DNA from: an uncultured bacterium | Lineage (GTDB): Bacteria; Planctomycetota; UBA1135; GCA-002686595 | Length of the DNA stretch: 64,000 nt | Direction: 5' to 3' | NCBI GenBank assembly: GCA_937905825.1 | Contig: CALCXM010000187.1 | Coordinates: forward strand, 21,330 to 85,329 | Shown here: one piece after another, positions 54,848-61,463 of the stretch | Numbering within the stretch: the first letter of the stretch is position 1 | How the letters are laid out: the number at the start of each line of letters is the position of its first letter | Made by a program: the position numbers and the translations under genes | Notes under the pieces: generated by a model | Told to the model about the DNA's origin: nothing | Database searches by the model: none | Seen by the model: only the letters and a program-made list of their open reading frames with translations

Positions 54848-55153
54848 AGGTAGCCGCCCAATAGTCGCGCAAGTCCCCGCAATCCTTCGGAGCAGTTCTC
54901 AAAATATCGACGGTCCTTACGCGCCGGGTCCACGGCCCTTCGGAAGCGCTGCCCTCCGGTCGAGGGGCCCAATTCGTCGGCGGGGCCTTGAGCAGCTCGC
55001 GAGCGAGGACGGGAACGCGCCGGAATGACTGCGTCTTCGGACCGTTTCGAAGCGGCACGCCAGACTTCGGAGGACTAGTCCATCTCAGACCGCACTGAAT
55101 TGATCCCGCGAGATCGCTGCCCATCAGGAAGTCCGGGGATCTCCCGAGGTCCG
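54848..55153. other. Intergenic region, 306 nt
   Basis: Nothing convincing is seen beyond the presumed promoter of the sigma gene on the minus strand. Open frames here are short and Arg/Pro-rich. Confidence 0.35.
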
Positions 55154-55405
55154 CTAGAACCGGCGCCCTTCAGCACGCCCCTCTTCCCGGGCCTCCTCGA
55201 CCCGCTGCGCTCGCTTGCGACTGCCTTTGGCGAAGACCCTCAGTTTGATCAGTTCCAATTTCCCCGGACCCAACCACATCCCGTGATCCTGGCAAACGTC
55301 CACCGAGACTTGTCGAATACTCTCGGTCACCATGGGCTCGCCGCAAACTGGGCAAGCAAGTGCGCGCTCACCGGCACTTCCAGATTCCGCGTCAGGCTGA
55401 TTCAT
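55154..55405 (-). CDS. Small zf-TFIIB-type zinc-ribbon protein
   Basis: An 83-residue protein with one zinc ribbon: ACPVCGEPMVTESI, then VDVCQDHGMWLGPGKLELIK. Cys pairs and the W-L-x-x-x-x-L/E tail match the zf-TFIIB family. A basic, Arg/Glu-rich helix ends the protein (GSRKRAQRVEEAREEGRAEG), possibly for nucleic acid contact. The last ribbon of the gene at 27933 (DLCRGHGVWLDHAEIE) is similar. It lies 143 nt downstream of the end of the SNF2 helicase gene on the same strand. Confidence 0.75.
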   Translation of the reverse strand: MNQPDAESGSAGERALACPVCGEPMVTESIRQVSVDVCQDHGMWLGPGKLELIKLRVFAKGSRKRAQRVEEAREEGRAEGRRF

Positions 55406-55547
55406 TTCTAGGGCTCTCCGTTCTCACTTCCTAAGGCTGGGTCGGTCATCGTTCGCACTCACTAGCGTCGCGCACAGCCTGGCGCTGTGGCCCGACAACA
55501 AGTCGGCGGACTCTGCATGGCCATGAAATTGGGTGCGACTGCGTAGA

Positions 55548-58500
55548 TCAAGAAAGCAGCATCGCCAGGTCTTCGCGAGTCATGTCCCGCAGGCTCACGC
55601 TGCCATTTCCCAGGACGGCTTCCGCTAGGCGCCGCTTGCCCTCCTGCAGCTCGACGACCTTTTGCTCGACGGTGTCGCTGGCGATCAGTCGGTAGGCGAT
55701 GACCGGTTTGGTACGACCGATGCGATGCACCCGGTCGATCGCTTGCGCTTCCACGGCAGGATTCCACCAGGGGTCCAACAAGAAGACGTAGTCGGCGCTG
55801 GTCAGGTTGAGTCCGCTGCCGCCGGCCTTGATGCTGATCAAGAACAACGGGCAGTCTTCATCCGTTTGGAAGCGGGTGACCTTCTCCTTGCGTTTGCGGG
55901 TCCGGCCGTCCAAGTACTCGTAGGTGAGACCTCGCTCGTCCAGATGCTTGCGCACAATGCCCAAGAGACTTGTGAATTGAGAGAAGACGAGAGCCTTGTG
56001 TCCCTCCTGGCAAATCTCTTCCAGCATGGGCAAGAGGACCCGTAGTTTGGCGGAGTCCTCGAGCTGTCGATCCTTTGCAATCAGCCCTGGATGACAGGCG
56101 GCCTGCCGCAAACGAAGCAGAGCTTCTAACACCTGAATCTTCATCTTCGGCAAGCCAACCTCTTCCTCGCGACTCGCCAAAGAGCTTCGATAGAAATCAC
56201 GCAGCTTGTTGTACTCGCTGCGCTCCTTGCCCTTGAGTTCACAGATCAGAACTTGCTCGGTCTTCGAAGGCAAATCAGGCAACACCTCTTCCTTCGTGCG
56301 CCTTAGGAAGAAGGGGGAAAGCGCCTTGGCCAAACGGGAGAAGTCCTCGTCCGCTTCGGGCGCCCCGGTATTGCGAGCGAATTGTTGAAACACCCCCGAC
56401 GCTCCCAGCATGCCGGGGTTCAGGAATTCGAACAGGGACCACAACTCCCCCAGGTGGTTTTCAATCGGGGTCCCCGAGAGCGCCAAGCGATGCTCACTCT
56501 GCAAGAGTCTGGCTGCTTTCGCCGCCTGGCTGCGCGGGTTCTTGATGGCCTGCGCTTCGTCCAGGATGACGTAGTCGAAGCCACGTTCACGCAGCTCCAG
56601 GATGTCAAGTCGCAGGGTGCCGTAGGTCGTCACGAGCAGGTCCACCTGCTCGTCATCGGCCAAGGCGAGGCGTTCCTGGCGGCCGGCCCCGGTGTACTCC
56701 AAGACGCGCAAGCGCGGAGTGAACTTGCGCGCTTCGTCCACCCAATTGAAGACGACAGAGCGCGGCGCAACCACAAGCGAAGGCAAGTCCACGCCCCCCT
56801 TGCGACGCCGGCCCAATCGCCTATTCTCCAGGAGCGCCAAGACCTGGATCGTCTTCCCGAGTCCCATGTCATCCGCCAGGCACCCATTGAGGCCAAGGCT
56901 GCGCAGGAAATGGAACCAGCCCAAGCCTGTGCGTTGGTAGGCGCGCAGCTCACCGTGAAAGCTCTTCGGCTCTGTCTTTGCGACGAGTCCCTTGAAGCCT
57001 GCGATGCGTTTCTTGAGCTCGCGAAAGCCCTTGTCGAACGTCACCTCCTCGCGTTCAGCAAGCAAGGCGTCGAGCAGCCAGCCTTGGTTCTTCGCGAATC
57101 GTAAGGCATCGCCCGCTGGAGATCCGGCGAGATCCAAGAGGCCCCAACTCTCGATCCAACGCTCGGGAAGCACGCCCAGAGATCCGTCTCCCAGTTGGAC
57201 GGTCGGGGCCTTCGCGTTGGCAGCTTCAACCAATGCGGGTAGGCTTGCCACTTGGCCGTCGCCAAAGTCGATGCCCCCTTCCAGGTCAAACCAATCGATG
57301 CCAGAGCGAACGGAGAAGCTCGAAGAACCGGCCCTGCGCCAGAGCTTGCCCTCGGCCTCCACCGTCCAGCCCAAACTCAACAGGCCGCTGACCAAGCCTG
57401 GCAGGTAGGACGTGGCGACGCGGCATTCATCCGGCCCTTCCCAACGCTGCTCGCTGCGCTTGCCGCCCTTCGCGAGAAAGGCGTTCAAGGCCTGCGCCTC
57501 CGCCTCGAGGTCCCTTCGAATCATCTCTCCGGGCTCCACCCCTGGCAGGTACTCCCCCGATTGAAAGAGCCCGGTGTGACAACCACCATACTTCGCCTGC
57601 ACGTGACACACGAGCTCACGCGAGTGATGGTGCGAACCGGTTGCTGCTTCGACGAAGAGGTGAAAGAGAGGCTCGCTGTTTTCCAACACCGGAGTCTGTT
57701 GCCCCGGCGTGAAACCAGGGCACGCCATGGCCACCTCGGCGATCTGCCCCCAGGCTTCCACTGGAGCGACCAGCTCGGTGCGACGCAGGAGGTTGATGTG
57801 AAACTCTGCGCTAGCCGGTGTGAAGCGCGCTACCTTGCCCTCCGCCAACAGGAGGCCATTGTCGAGCACGATGTTGGGTACATCCACGTCCATGCGCTGC
57901 TCCCCCCGCACGAATTCGCCACGGACCCGAACCTCAGCTTTTTCCGCGTCGCTCTCCATGCTCAAGCGGAACTGCCAAGGTTCCTCCTCATCCAGGAGCA
58001 AGGGACCGATCTCTACCTGTTGATCCCCCTTGACGAAGAGTCGACCGGTGCGAGCAATCATCGGTAGCAGATGAGCGGACAGTTCCGTTCCAATGGAGTA
58101 CCCGCCGTTCCCCATCGTGTAGCCATATCCATAGCCGCCGTAAGCAGCCCCGCGTAGGCTAGCGTGGATCTCTTGGTCCTCGGAGAGATCCAATTCCGGT
58201 TGGCCATGGCTCCCGTGAATGTAGTCCGAGTCCTTGCCCCACTTTCCGTTCTTTAGCCTGCGCTGAAATTTGACGCTCAGGTGCAGCCGGCCCTGCGCGG
58301 CCGCGTTGGGCCTTCCGAGGACATACCGGATTTGCCAAGTTCGATCAGCGGTCGCGGACCAGGGATCGTTCCAGGCTGGCGCACCATACCGGAACTGTTC
58401 CAGAGTGCGCTCCCACTCTTGAGGGCGCCGAGTGTGGCGACGAGCTGCGCGATTCGAACTTTCGTTGCGGTTCGATGGGCTGGCCAAGCCTCCCGCCTGA

Positions 58501-58922
58501 GGCTGACCAGTGTGCGTCCAATTCTCGTCCAAATCGTCAAACTCCTCGAACTCCTCGAACTCCCGGGCATCCTCATAGGAATCGAAGGGCAGCACTTCGG
58601 TGTCCAAGCCCGAACCTGGACTTGTCCCTAGGCCGTCAAGCTTGAGCACCACGGCCCAGAGGTGCTTGCACGGTCCGTGCCTTTCGAATGCTGGGCAGGA
58701 GCAGAACACATCCAGTGAGTCCTCTCCTCCCTCGGGATCCCAACGCAGGCTCACCTCGTAGTTCTCGGTTCCGGTGACAATCGCGCAGGCATCGCCCGCG
58801 CCGACCTCGAATTGCCGGACGGCCCCGCGCTTCAGATAGTCCGCACCGCGACTGCGAGTCTTGGCGGAGAAGTGATCGAGCAGCAGGCGTTGAAACTGAA
58901 AAGCTCCTGTGGTTCGGTCCAT
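55548..58922 (-). CDS. SWIM-domain SNF2-family helicase
   Basis: A 1124-residue SF2 ATPase. The N-terminal SWIM zinc finger is C74-S-C76...C85-K-H87 in FCSCPAFERHGPCKHLW. A long central region (about 150-640) precedes the SNF2 core: motif I DDMGLGKT near residue 685, DEAQ near 787 (VILDEAQAIKN), SGTPIENHLGELWS, and the helicase C domain with KALVFSQFTSLLG, KAGGSGLNLTSADYV and DRVHRIGRT. Bacterial homologues (RapA/HepA-like with SWIM) remodel protein-DNA complexes and may assist repair or transcription recycling. The start at 58922 gives MDRTTGAFQFQRLLLDHFS; 24 further codons upstream are possible but less likely. Confidence 0.93.
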   Translation of the reverse strand: MDRTTGAFQFQRLLLDHFSAKTRSRGADYLKRGAVRQFEVGAGDACAIVTGTENYEVSLRWDPEGGEDSLDVFCSCPAFERHGPCKHLWAVVLKLDGLGTSPGSGLDTEVLPFDSYEDAREFEEFEEFDDLDENWTHTGQPQAGGLASPSNRNESSNRAARRHTRRPQEWERTLEQFRYGAPAWNDPWSATADRTWQIRYVLGRPNAAAQGRLHLSVKFQRRLKNGKWGKDSDYIHGSHGQPELDLSEDQEIHASLRGAAYGGYGYGYTMGNGGYSIGTELSAHLLPMIARTGRLFVKGDQQVEIGPLLLDEEEPWQFRLSMESDAEKAEVRVRGEFVRGEQRMDVDVPNIVLDNGLLLAEGKVARFTPASAEFHINLLRRTELVAPVEAWGQIAEVAMACPGFTPGQQTPVLENSEPLFHLFVEAATGSHHHSRELVCHVQAKYGGCHTGLFQSGEYLPGVEPGEMIRRDLEAEAQALNAFLAKGGKRSEQRWEGPDECRVATSYLPGLVSGLLSLGWTVEAEGKLWRRAGSSSFSVRSGIDWFDLEGGIDFGDGQVASLPALVEAANAKAPTVQLGDGSLGVLPERWIESWGLLDLAGSPAGDALRFAKNQGWLLDALLAEREEVTFDKGFRELKKRIAGFKGLVAKTEPKSFHGELRAYQRTGLGWFHFLRSLGLNGCLADDMGLGKTIQVLALLENRRLGRRRKGGVDLPSLVVAPRSVVFNWVDEARKFTPRLRVLEYTGAGRQERLALADDEQVDLLVTTYGTLRLDILELRERGFDYVILDEAQAIKNPRSQAAKAARLLQSEHRLALSGTPIENHLGELWSLFEFLNPGMLGASGVFQQFARNTGAPEADEDFSRLAKALSPFFLRRTKEEVLPDLPSKTEQVLICELKGKERSEYNKLRDFYRSSLASREEEVGLPKMKIQVLEALLRLRQAACHPGLIAKDRQLEDSAKLRVLLPMLEEICQEGHKALVFSQFTSLLGIVRKHLDERGLTYEYLDGRTRKRKEKVTRFQTDEDCPLFLISIKAGGSGLNLTSADYVFLLDPWWNPAVEAQAIDRVHRIGRTKPVIAYRLIASDTVEQKVVELQEGKRRLAEAVLGNGSVSLRDMTREDLAMLLS

Positions 58923-59090
58923 TTCTCTAAGTGGATGCTTCGCCTTTGATGATTGAGTTGATGCCGGACACCCTTGCCGTGGGATGGCACGCATGGTTAG
59001 GGGCCGAGGATACCATTTCGGCGCAGCACCTTCCGAGCCCAGGCGAGAGATCTGCCCTGCCCGGGCTGCGTTGCCTGTCAGCAGCAGGGT

Positions 59091-59330
59091 CTACGGCAAT
59101 TCGACCTTCACTTCGAGCGTCGGCTCACCGGCGACAACCAGAATCTGACTGAATTCCTTCTCGTCGTCTCCCACAAGCTTGACGGTCACCGTATAGGTCC
59201 CCGGGAGAACCGGACCGAGCTGGCCCTTGCCGTTGGTGACGATACGAGAATCTTCCCGCATGCCATCCTCAGAATGTATTTGTGCAAAAGCGACGCCCTG
59301 AAGATACCGAGCCCGCTCATGCTCCACCAC
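59091..59330 (-). pseudogene. C-terminal remnant of a beta-sandwich protein
   Basis: Codons near the end of a minus-strand frame read GVAFAQIHSEDGMREDSRIV, then NGKGQLGPVLPGTYTVTVKL and finally VVAGEPTLEVKVELP. This is the typical close of a carboxypeptidase-regulatory-like or PEGA-type sandwich (D/N-G-x-G-x-L-x-x-L-x-P-G-T-Y-x-V). No start codon with a plausible leader exists; upstream the frame runs antisense through another small gene. It looks like the end of a gene whose front has been lost, although a short protein starting at an internal ATG cannot be excluded. The upstream limit is approximate. Confidence 0.45.
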
Positions 59331-59365
59331 CTTCCTAACAGTGGCGGAGCATGGGCGGGCTCGGT
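59306..59365. terminator. Long near-perfect hairpin after the small membrane-protein gene
   Basis: Arms 59306-59330 and 59341-59365 (about 25 bp, two internal mismatches) flank a 10-nt loop. The left arm includes CGAGCCCGCTCATGCTCC. It follows the stop of the gene at 59432 on the minus strand and separates it from the remnant at 59091. No T-run is present. Confidence 0.6.
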
Positions 59366-59431
59366 GTCGCTCGGGTCCACGTTCCACAGCCATGCGTAGC
59401 ATGGGCAGTCTGCAACACCTGCTTCCCCGAC

Positions 59432-59686
59432 TCAGAGGGTTGTGGCGTTGAGGTAGAACAACCACAAACCAGTCCCACCCAGAATAGCCCCGACCGCCGC
59501 GCCGCCAAGCAGACCCTTGAATCCAAGAATGTAGAAGCCGAGACCGCCGAGGATGACCGCGCCAACGACTGCGCCGACAGCGAACCACTTCAGCCAAGCC
59601 CCCGCCTCCCGTTTGAGTTCACCGCCGACTTCGCTAGCCAGTTTCCTGCCTGGTGAAGACGCTCCTGATTTGTCCTGCTCAGTCAT
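59432..59686 (-). CDS. Small two-helix membrane protein
   Basis: An 84-residue protein: a charged N-terminus (MTEQDKSGASSPGRK) and two membrane segments with Gly/Ala packing motifs (LKWFAVGAVVGAVILGGLG and LGGAAVGAILGGTGLWLFY). The ribosome site GGGGAAGG lies just before the ATG. The second segment resembles the glycine-zipper type. The family is unknown. It lies 88 nt downstream of the last cassette-like gene and has no attC-like hairpin of its own. Confidence 0.65.
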   Translation of the reverse strand: MTEQDKSGASSPGRKLASEVGGELKREAGAWLKWFAVGAVVGAVILGGLGFYILGFKGLLGGAAVGAILGGTGLWLFYLNATTL

Positions 59687-59774
59687 GGTTACCTTCCCCT
59701 TCTACGATACCGATTCATCGCGGAGTGTACTTGGGCGTGCCAGCTGCGGCCACCTGTTGGCTGACCAGCCAAGA

Positions 59775-60314
59775 TCACAGGGAGTAGACCGTCATCAGCG
59801 CCTCGGCCACCTGTTGGTCCGATCTCGCTTCGCGGTCGGGTCTACCAAAGAACACCTTGACCGAAGCAAGAAGGTCATCGGGGAAGCGCGGAGCAGTCGC
59901 GATGAGCCGAAACTGATGAGCGCTCTGCCAAGACTCTTCCACTATGTATTTTTCGGTGAGGTAATCCCCCAGCACCCCGATGAGATCGTCTCGTTTCAGG
60001 AGAACTTCTGGCCACACGACGACCACGTCCACGGAACCGTCAACCCAGTCAAGCTGAACGTCCGAGAGCTGATCCAAGGACATTTCGTCCGCCGGAGTCC
60101 CCATCGGAGATTCAACAGGAAAGAGATCGACCACGGCGTGAAGGTAGTCCTCGTCTGAGGACACTCCGGAGGGAAGCCTGTACACCGCCGCAGACTCCGG
60201 CGCCCCAGCCAACGCGCACTCGGCGGCGGCCATTCGTTCTGCCTCTGTTCCCCCACAGATCAACAGGTGCTTCGCCGTCTTCCAACCGAGGGGGTCTTCG
60301 TCTTGACTCAACAT
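59775..60314 (-). CDS. Hypothetical protein in cassette-like unit 3
   Basis: A 179-residue protein of unknown family. It starts MLSQDEDPLGWKTAKHLLIC, with a strand ending in GG (HLLICGGTEAERM) and a later DVVVVWPEVLL strand. That gives it the look of a degenerate P-loop or Rossmann-like protein, but no intact Walker motif is present. The C-terminal half has FRLIATAPRFPDDLLASVKV. The ATG lies 5 nt after the attC-like hairpin at 60320-60383. The gene is not found in any operon context that hints at its function. Confidence 0.55.
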   Translation of the reverse strand: MLSQDEDPLGWKTAKHLLICGGTEAERMAAAECALAGAPESAAVYRLPSGVSSDEDYLHAVVDLFPVESPMGTPADEMSLDQLSDVQLDWVDGSVDVVVVWPEVLLKRDDLIGVLGDYLTEKYIVEESWQSAHQFRLIATAPRFPDDLLASVKVFFGRPDREARSDQQVAEALMTVYSL

Positions 60315-60319
60315 GGACT

Positions 60320-60383
60320 AGCTAACGGTCGCGGTGATCAGCGGCGGACCCGAGTCCGATCCGATGCACCGCCTGCTTAGGAC
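60320..60383 (-). other. attC-like hairpin 3
   Basis: Read on the minus strand it begins TCCTAAGC and ends CGTTAGCT. Inner arms GCGGTG/CACCGC, ATC/GAT and CGGAC/GTCCG pair with an unpaired C on the L'' side, the asymmetry typical of attC strands. The R' box is GTTAGCT. The 77-residue gene's stop is 6 nt before it and the next ATG is 5 nt after it. Confidence 0.55.
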
Positions 60384-60389
60384 GCGACA

Positions 60390-60623
60390 TCAGTCGCCAC
60401 CCATTATTACGGCAAAGACAATGATCCCAACGCCTGCGGCGATCATGAGTCCCCCGGCGAACAGAACCCGTTTGTACTGAGCCGCAAAGCGTCTTTGGCG
60501 ATCAAGGGACTCCTGCGCCAGTGCGATCCCTCGTCCTGACTGTGCCTTGTACTCGTCCAGTTGCGCTTTGTGAAGATCCCGGATCTCCTCAAGAAGGGCC
60601 TCAACTCGTCTCTGGTCTTCCAT
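60390..60623 (-). CDS. Small tail-anchored membrane protein in cassette-like unit 2
   Basis: A 77-residue protein: a charged helix rich in Glu, Gln, Arg and Lys (residues 1-48, likely coiled coil, for example VEALLEEIRDLHKAQLDEYK) followed by a single C-terminal membrane segment (VLFAGGLMIAAGVGIIVFAVIM, 53-74). It would be inserted with most of the protein in the cytoplasm. No family is recognised. The ATG lies 4 nt after the attC-like hairpin at 60628-60689. Short membrane proteins of this kind are common cargo of integron cassettes. Confidence 0.65.
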   Translation of the reverse strand: MEDQRRVEALLEEIRDLHKAQLDEYKAQSGRGIALAQESLDRQRRFAAQYKRVLFAGGLMIAAGVGIIVFAVIMGGD

Positions 60624-60627
60624 GTCT

Positions 60628-60689
60628 TCCTAGCGTTACGGTTCTGTCGATCAGTGGAGGCCTAAGGCCGCCCGTTGCAGCAGCTAGCC
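60628..60689 (-). other. attC-like hairpin 2
   Basis: On the minus strand it begins GGCTAGC and ends CGCTAGGA. The centre is GGCC-TTA-GGCC. TGCAAC on the first side and CTGATC on the second match the attC L''/L' pattern. The TAG stop of the preceding DUF4304 gene (60686-60684) lies inside the first box, as often seen in cassettes. The R' box is GCTAGG instead of GTTAGG. Confidence 0.5.
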
Positions 60690-61082
60690 CGCATTCCACC
60701 AGGCCTCGGCCACCGTTGCCAGTAGGGGGACGAGTTCCTGCACGGCATCCCTTGGAGTGAGCCCGTTGTCGTACCTGAACCAGTGGTCCTCGTCGGCCCC
60801 AGATGGTCGGAGTCGAGGACGTGGTGCGCTCACGTGATGGGCCGTTGCTTTGTTCGGAGGGACCTGTTCTCCCCAGGGCATGGTGCACCCGTCTGGCCCA
60901 CACTTGGCAATCTCCACAACGAAGCCGCCACCGCCCTGGTCGAACTGGAAGGTCAACAGGTCGATCCGGTCCGCATGCCGGCGTCGGAAGTGGGGCATCG
61001 ATCCCTTGAAGCCCATCCCCCGGAGAATGGGGATGACGGTTGCTTTTAGTTCGGCGTTCATCGCCTGTCGTTGAGCGTTCAC
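60684..61082 (-). CDS. DUF4304-domain protein in cassette-like unit 1
   Basis: A 132-residue protein with the DUF4304 pattern: an N-terminal helix followed by IPILRGMGFKGSMPHFRRRH, then IDLLTFQFDQGGGGFVVEIA and a late FRYDNGLTPRDAVQELVPLL. DUF4304 proteins are small, cytoplasmic and of unknown activity, and some occur in integron cassettes and in immunity-gene arrays. A GTG start at 61082 lies 4 nt after the attC-like hairpin, matching the spacing of the other two cassettes. An ATG at 61061 (MNAELKA) is an alternative with a more usual N-terminus. Confidence 0.65.
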   Translation of the reverse strand: MNAQRQAMNAELKATVIPILRGMGFKGSMPHFRRRHADRIDLLTFQFDQGGGGFVVEIAKCGPDGCTMPWGEQVPPNKATAHHVSAPRPRLRPSGADEDHWFRYDNGLTPRDAVQELVPLLATVAEAWWNAG

Positions 61083-61086
61083 GTCT

Positions 61087-61149
61087 GGCTAGCGGTTGGG
61101 CCGAACAGCGGTCTGGCGAAGTCCGATTCGTTGCACCACCGTGTTAGAC
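61087..61149 (-). other. attC-like hairpin 1
   Basis: On the minus strand it begins GTCTAAC, an exact R'' consensus (RYYYAAC), and ends CGCTAGCC, one base from CGTTAGCC. CGGT-GG pairs with CCAACCG, and CGGAC with the opposite arm through a GACTTCGCC loop. Upstream a possible decayed cassette frame (about 61089-61325) ends within it, but I could not define a gene. Confidence 0.5.
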
Positions 61150-61463
61150 ATTGCGGTAGGCAAGTCTCGGGAGCAGGCTTCGATCGTAGAATGAGTCGAA
61201 TCAAGCTGGATGTCGTAGCCAGAGTAAGAATAGCGCCGATACCGAACCCGCGCAATCTCCACCAGTTCGTTCCATCTGGTGGGGACTGTGCGGTTCCGGT
61301 AGGCGTCCCAACTTACTCATTGCGGGGCATGCTGACCTGACTGATACTGGAACCGTACCTCTTGGTCGGAGCGGCTGGGGTTCTCCCGCCCGCCGTCCTT
61401 TTGGAGGGTTACAGCCTTCCGCTCTCGCATTGCGACCAGAGGGTTCGCTTCCAAACGACCCAC
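61150..61463. other. Region between the cassette array and the FG-GAP gene, 314 nt
   Basis: No intact gene is visible. One minus-strand frame reads WNELVEIARVRYRRYSYSGY and IQLDSTHSTIEACSRDLPTA before running into attC-like hairpin 1. It is protein-like but has no usable start, so it may be a broken cassette gene. The plus-strand promoter of the FG-GAP gene should also lie here. Confidence 0.35.

Larger units (their letters stand above)
59775..61149 (-). mobile_element. Integron-like cassette array without integrase (three cassettes)
   Basis: Three consecutive minus-strand genes (61082-60684, 60623-60390, 60314-59775) are each preceded by a 62-64-nt imperfect hairpin that ends 4-5 nt before the start codon. 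Each hairpin has the attC layout: R''-like CTAA/CTAG end, L'' with TGCA, a short loop, L' with CTGATC or CTGTTC, and an R'-like GTTAG/GCTAG end. No integrase gene or attI site is in the window, so this would be a cluster of attC sites lacking integrase. Two of the three R' boxes deviate from GTT, so mobility may be lost. Confidence 0.55.
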
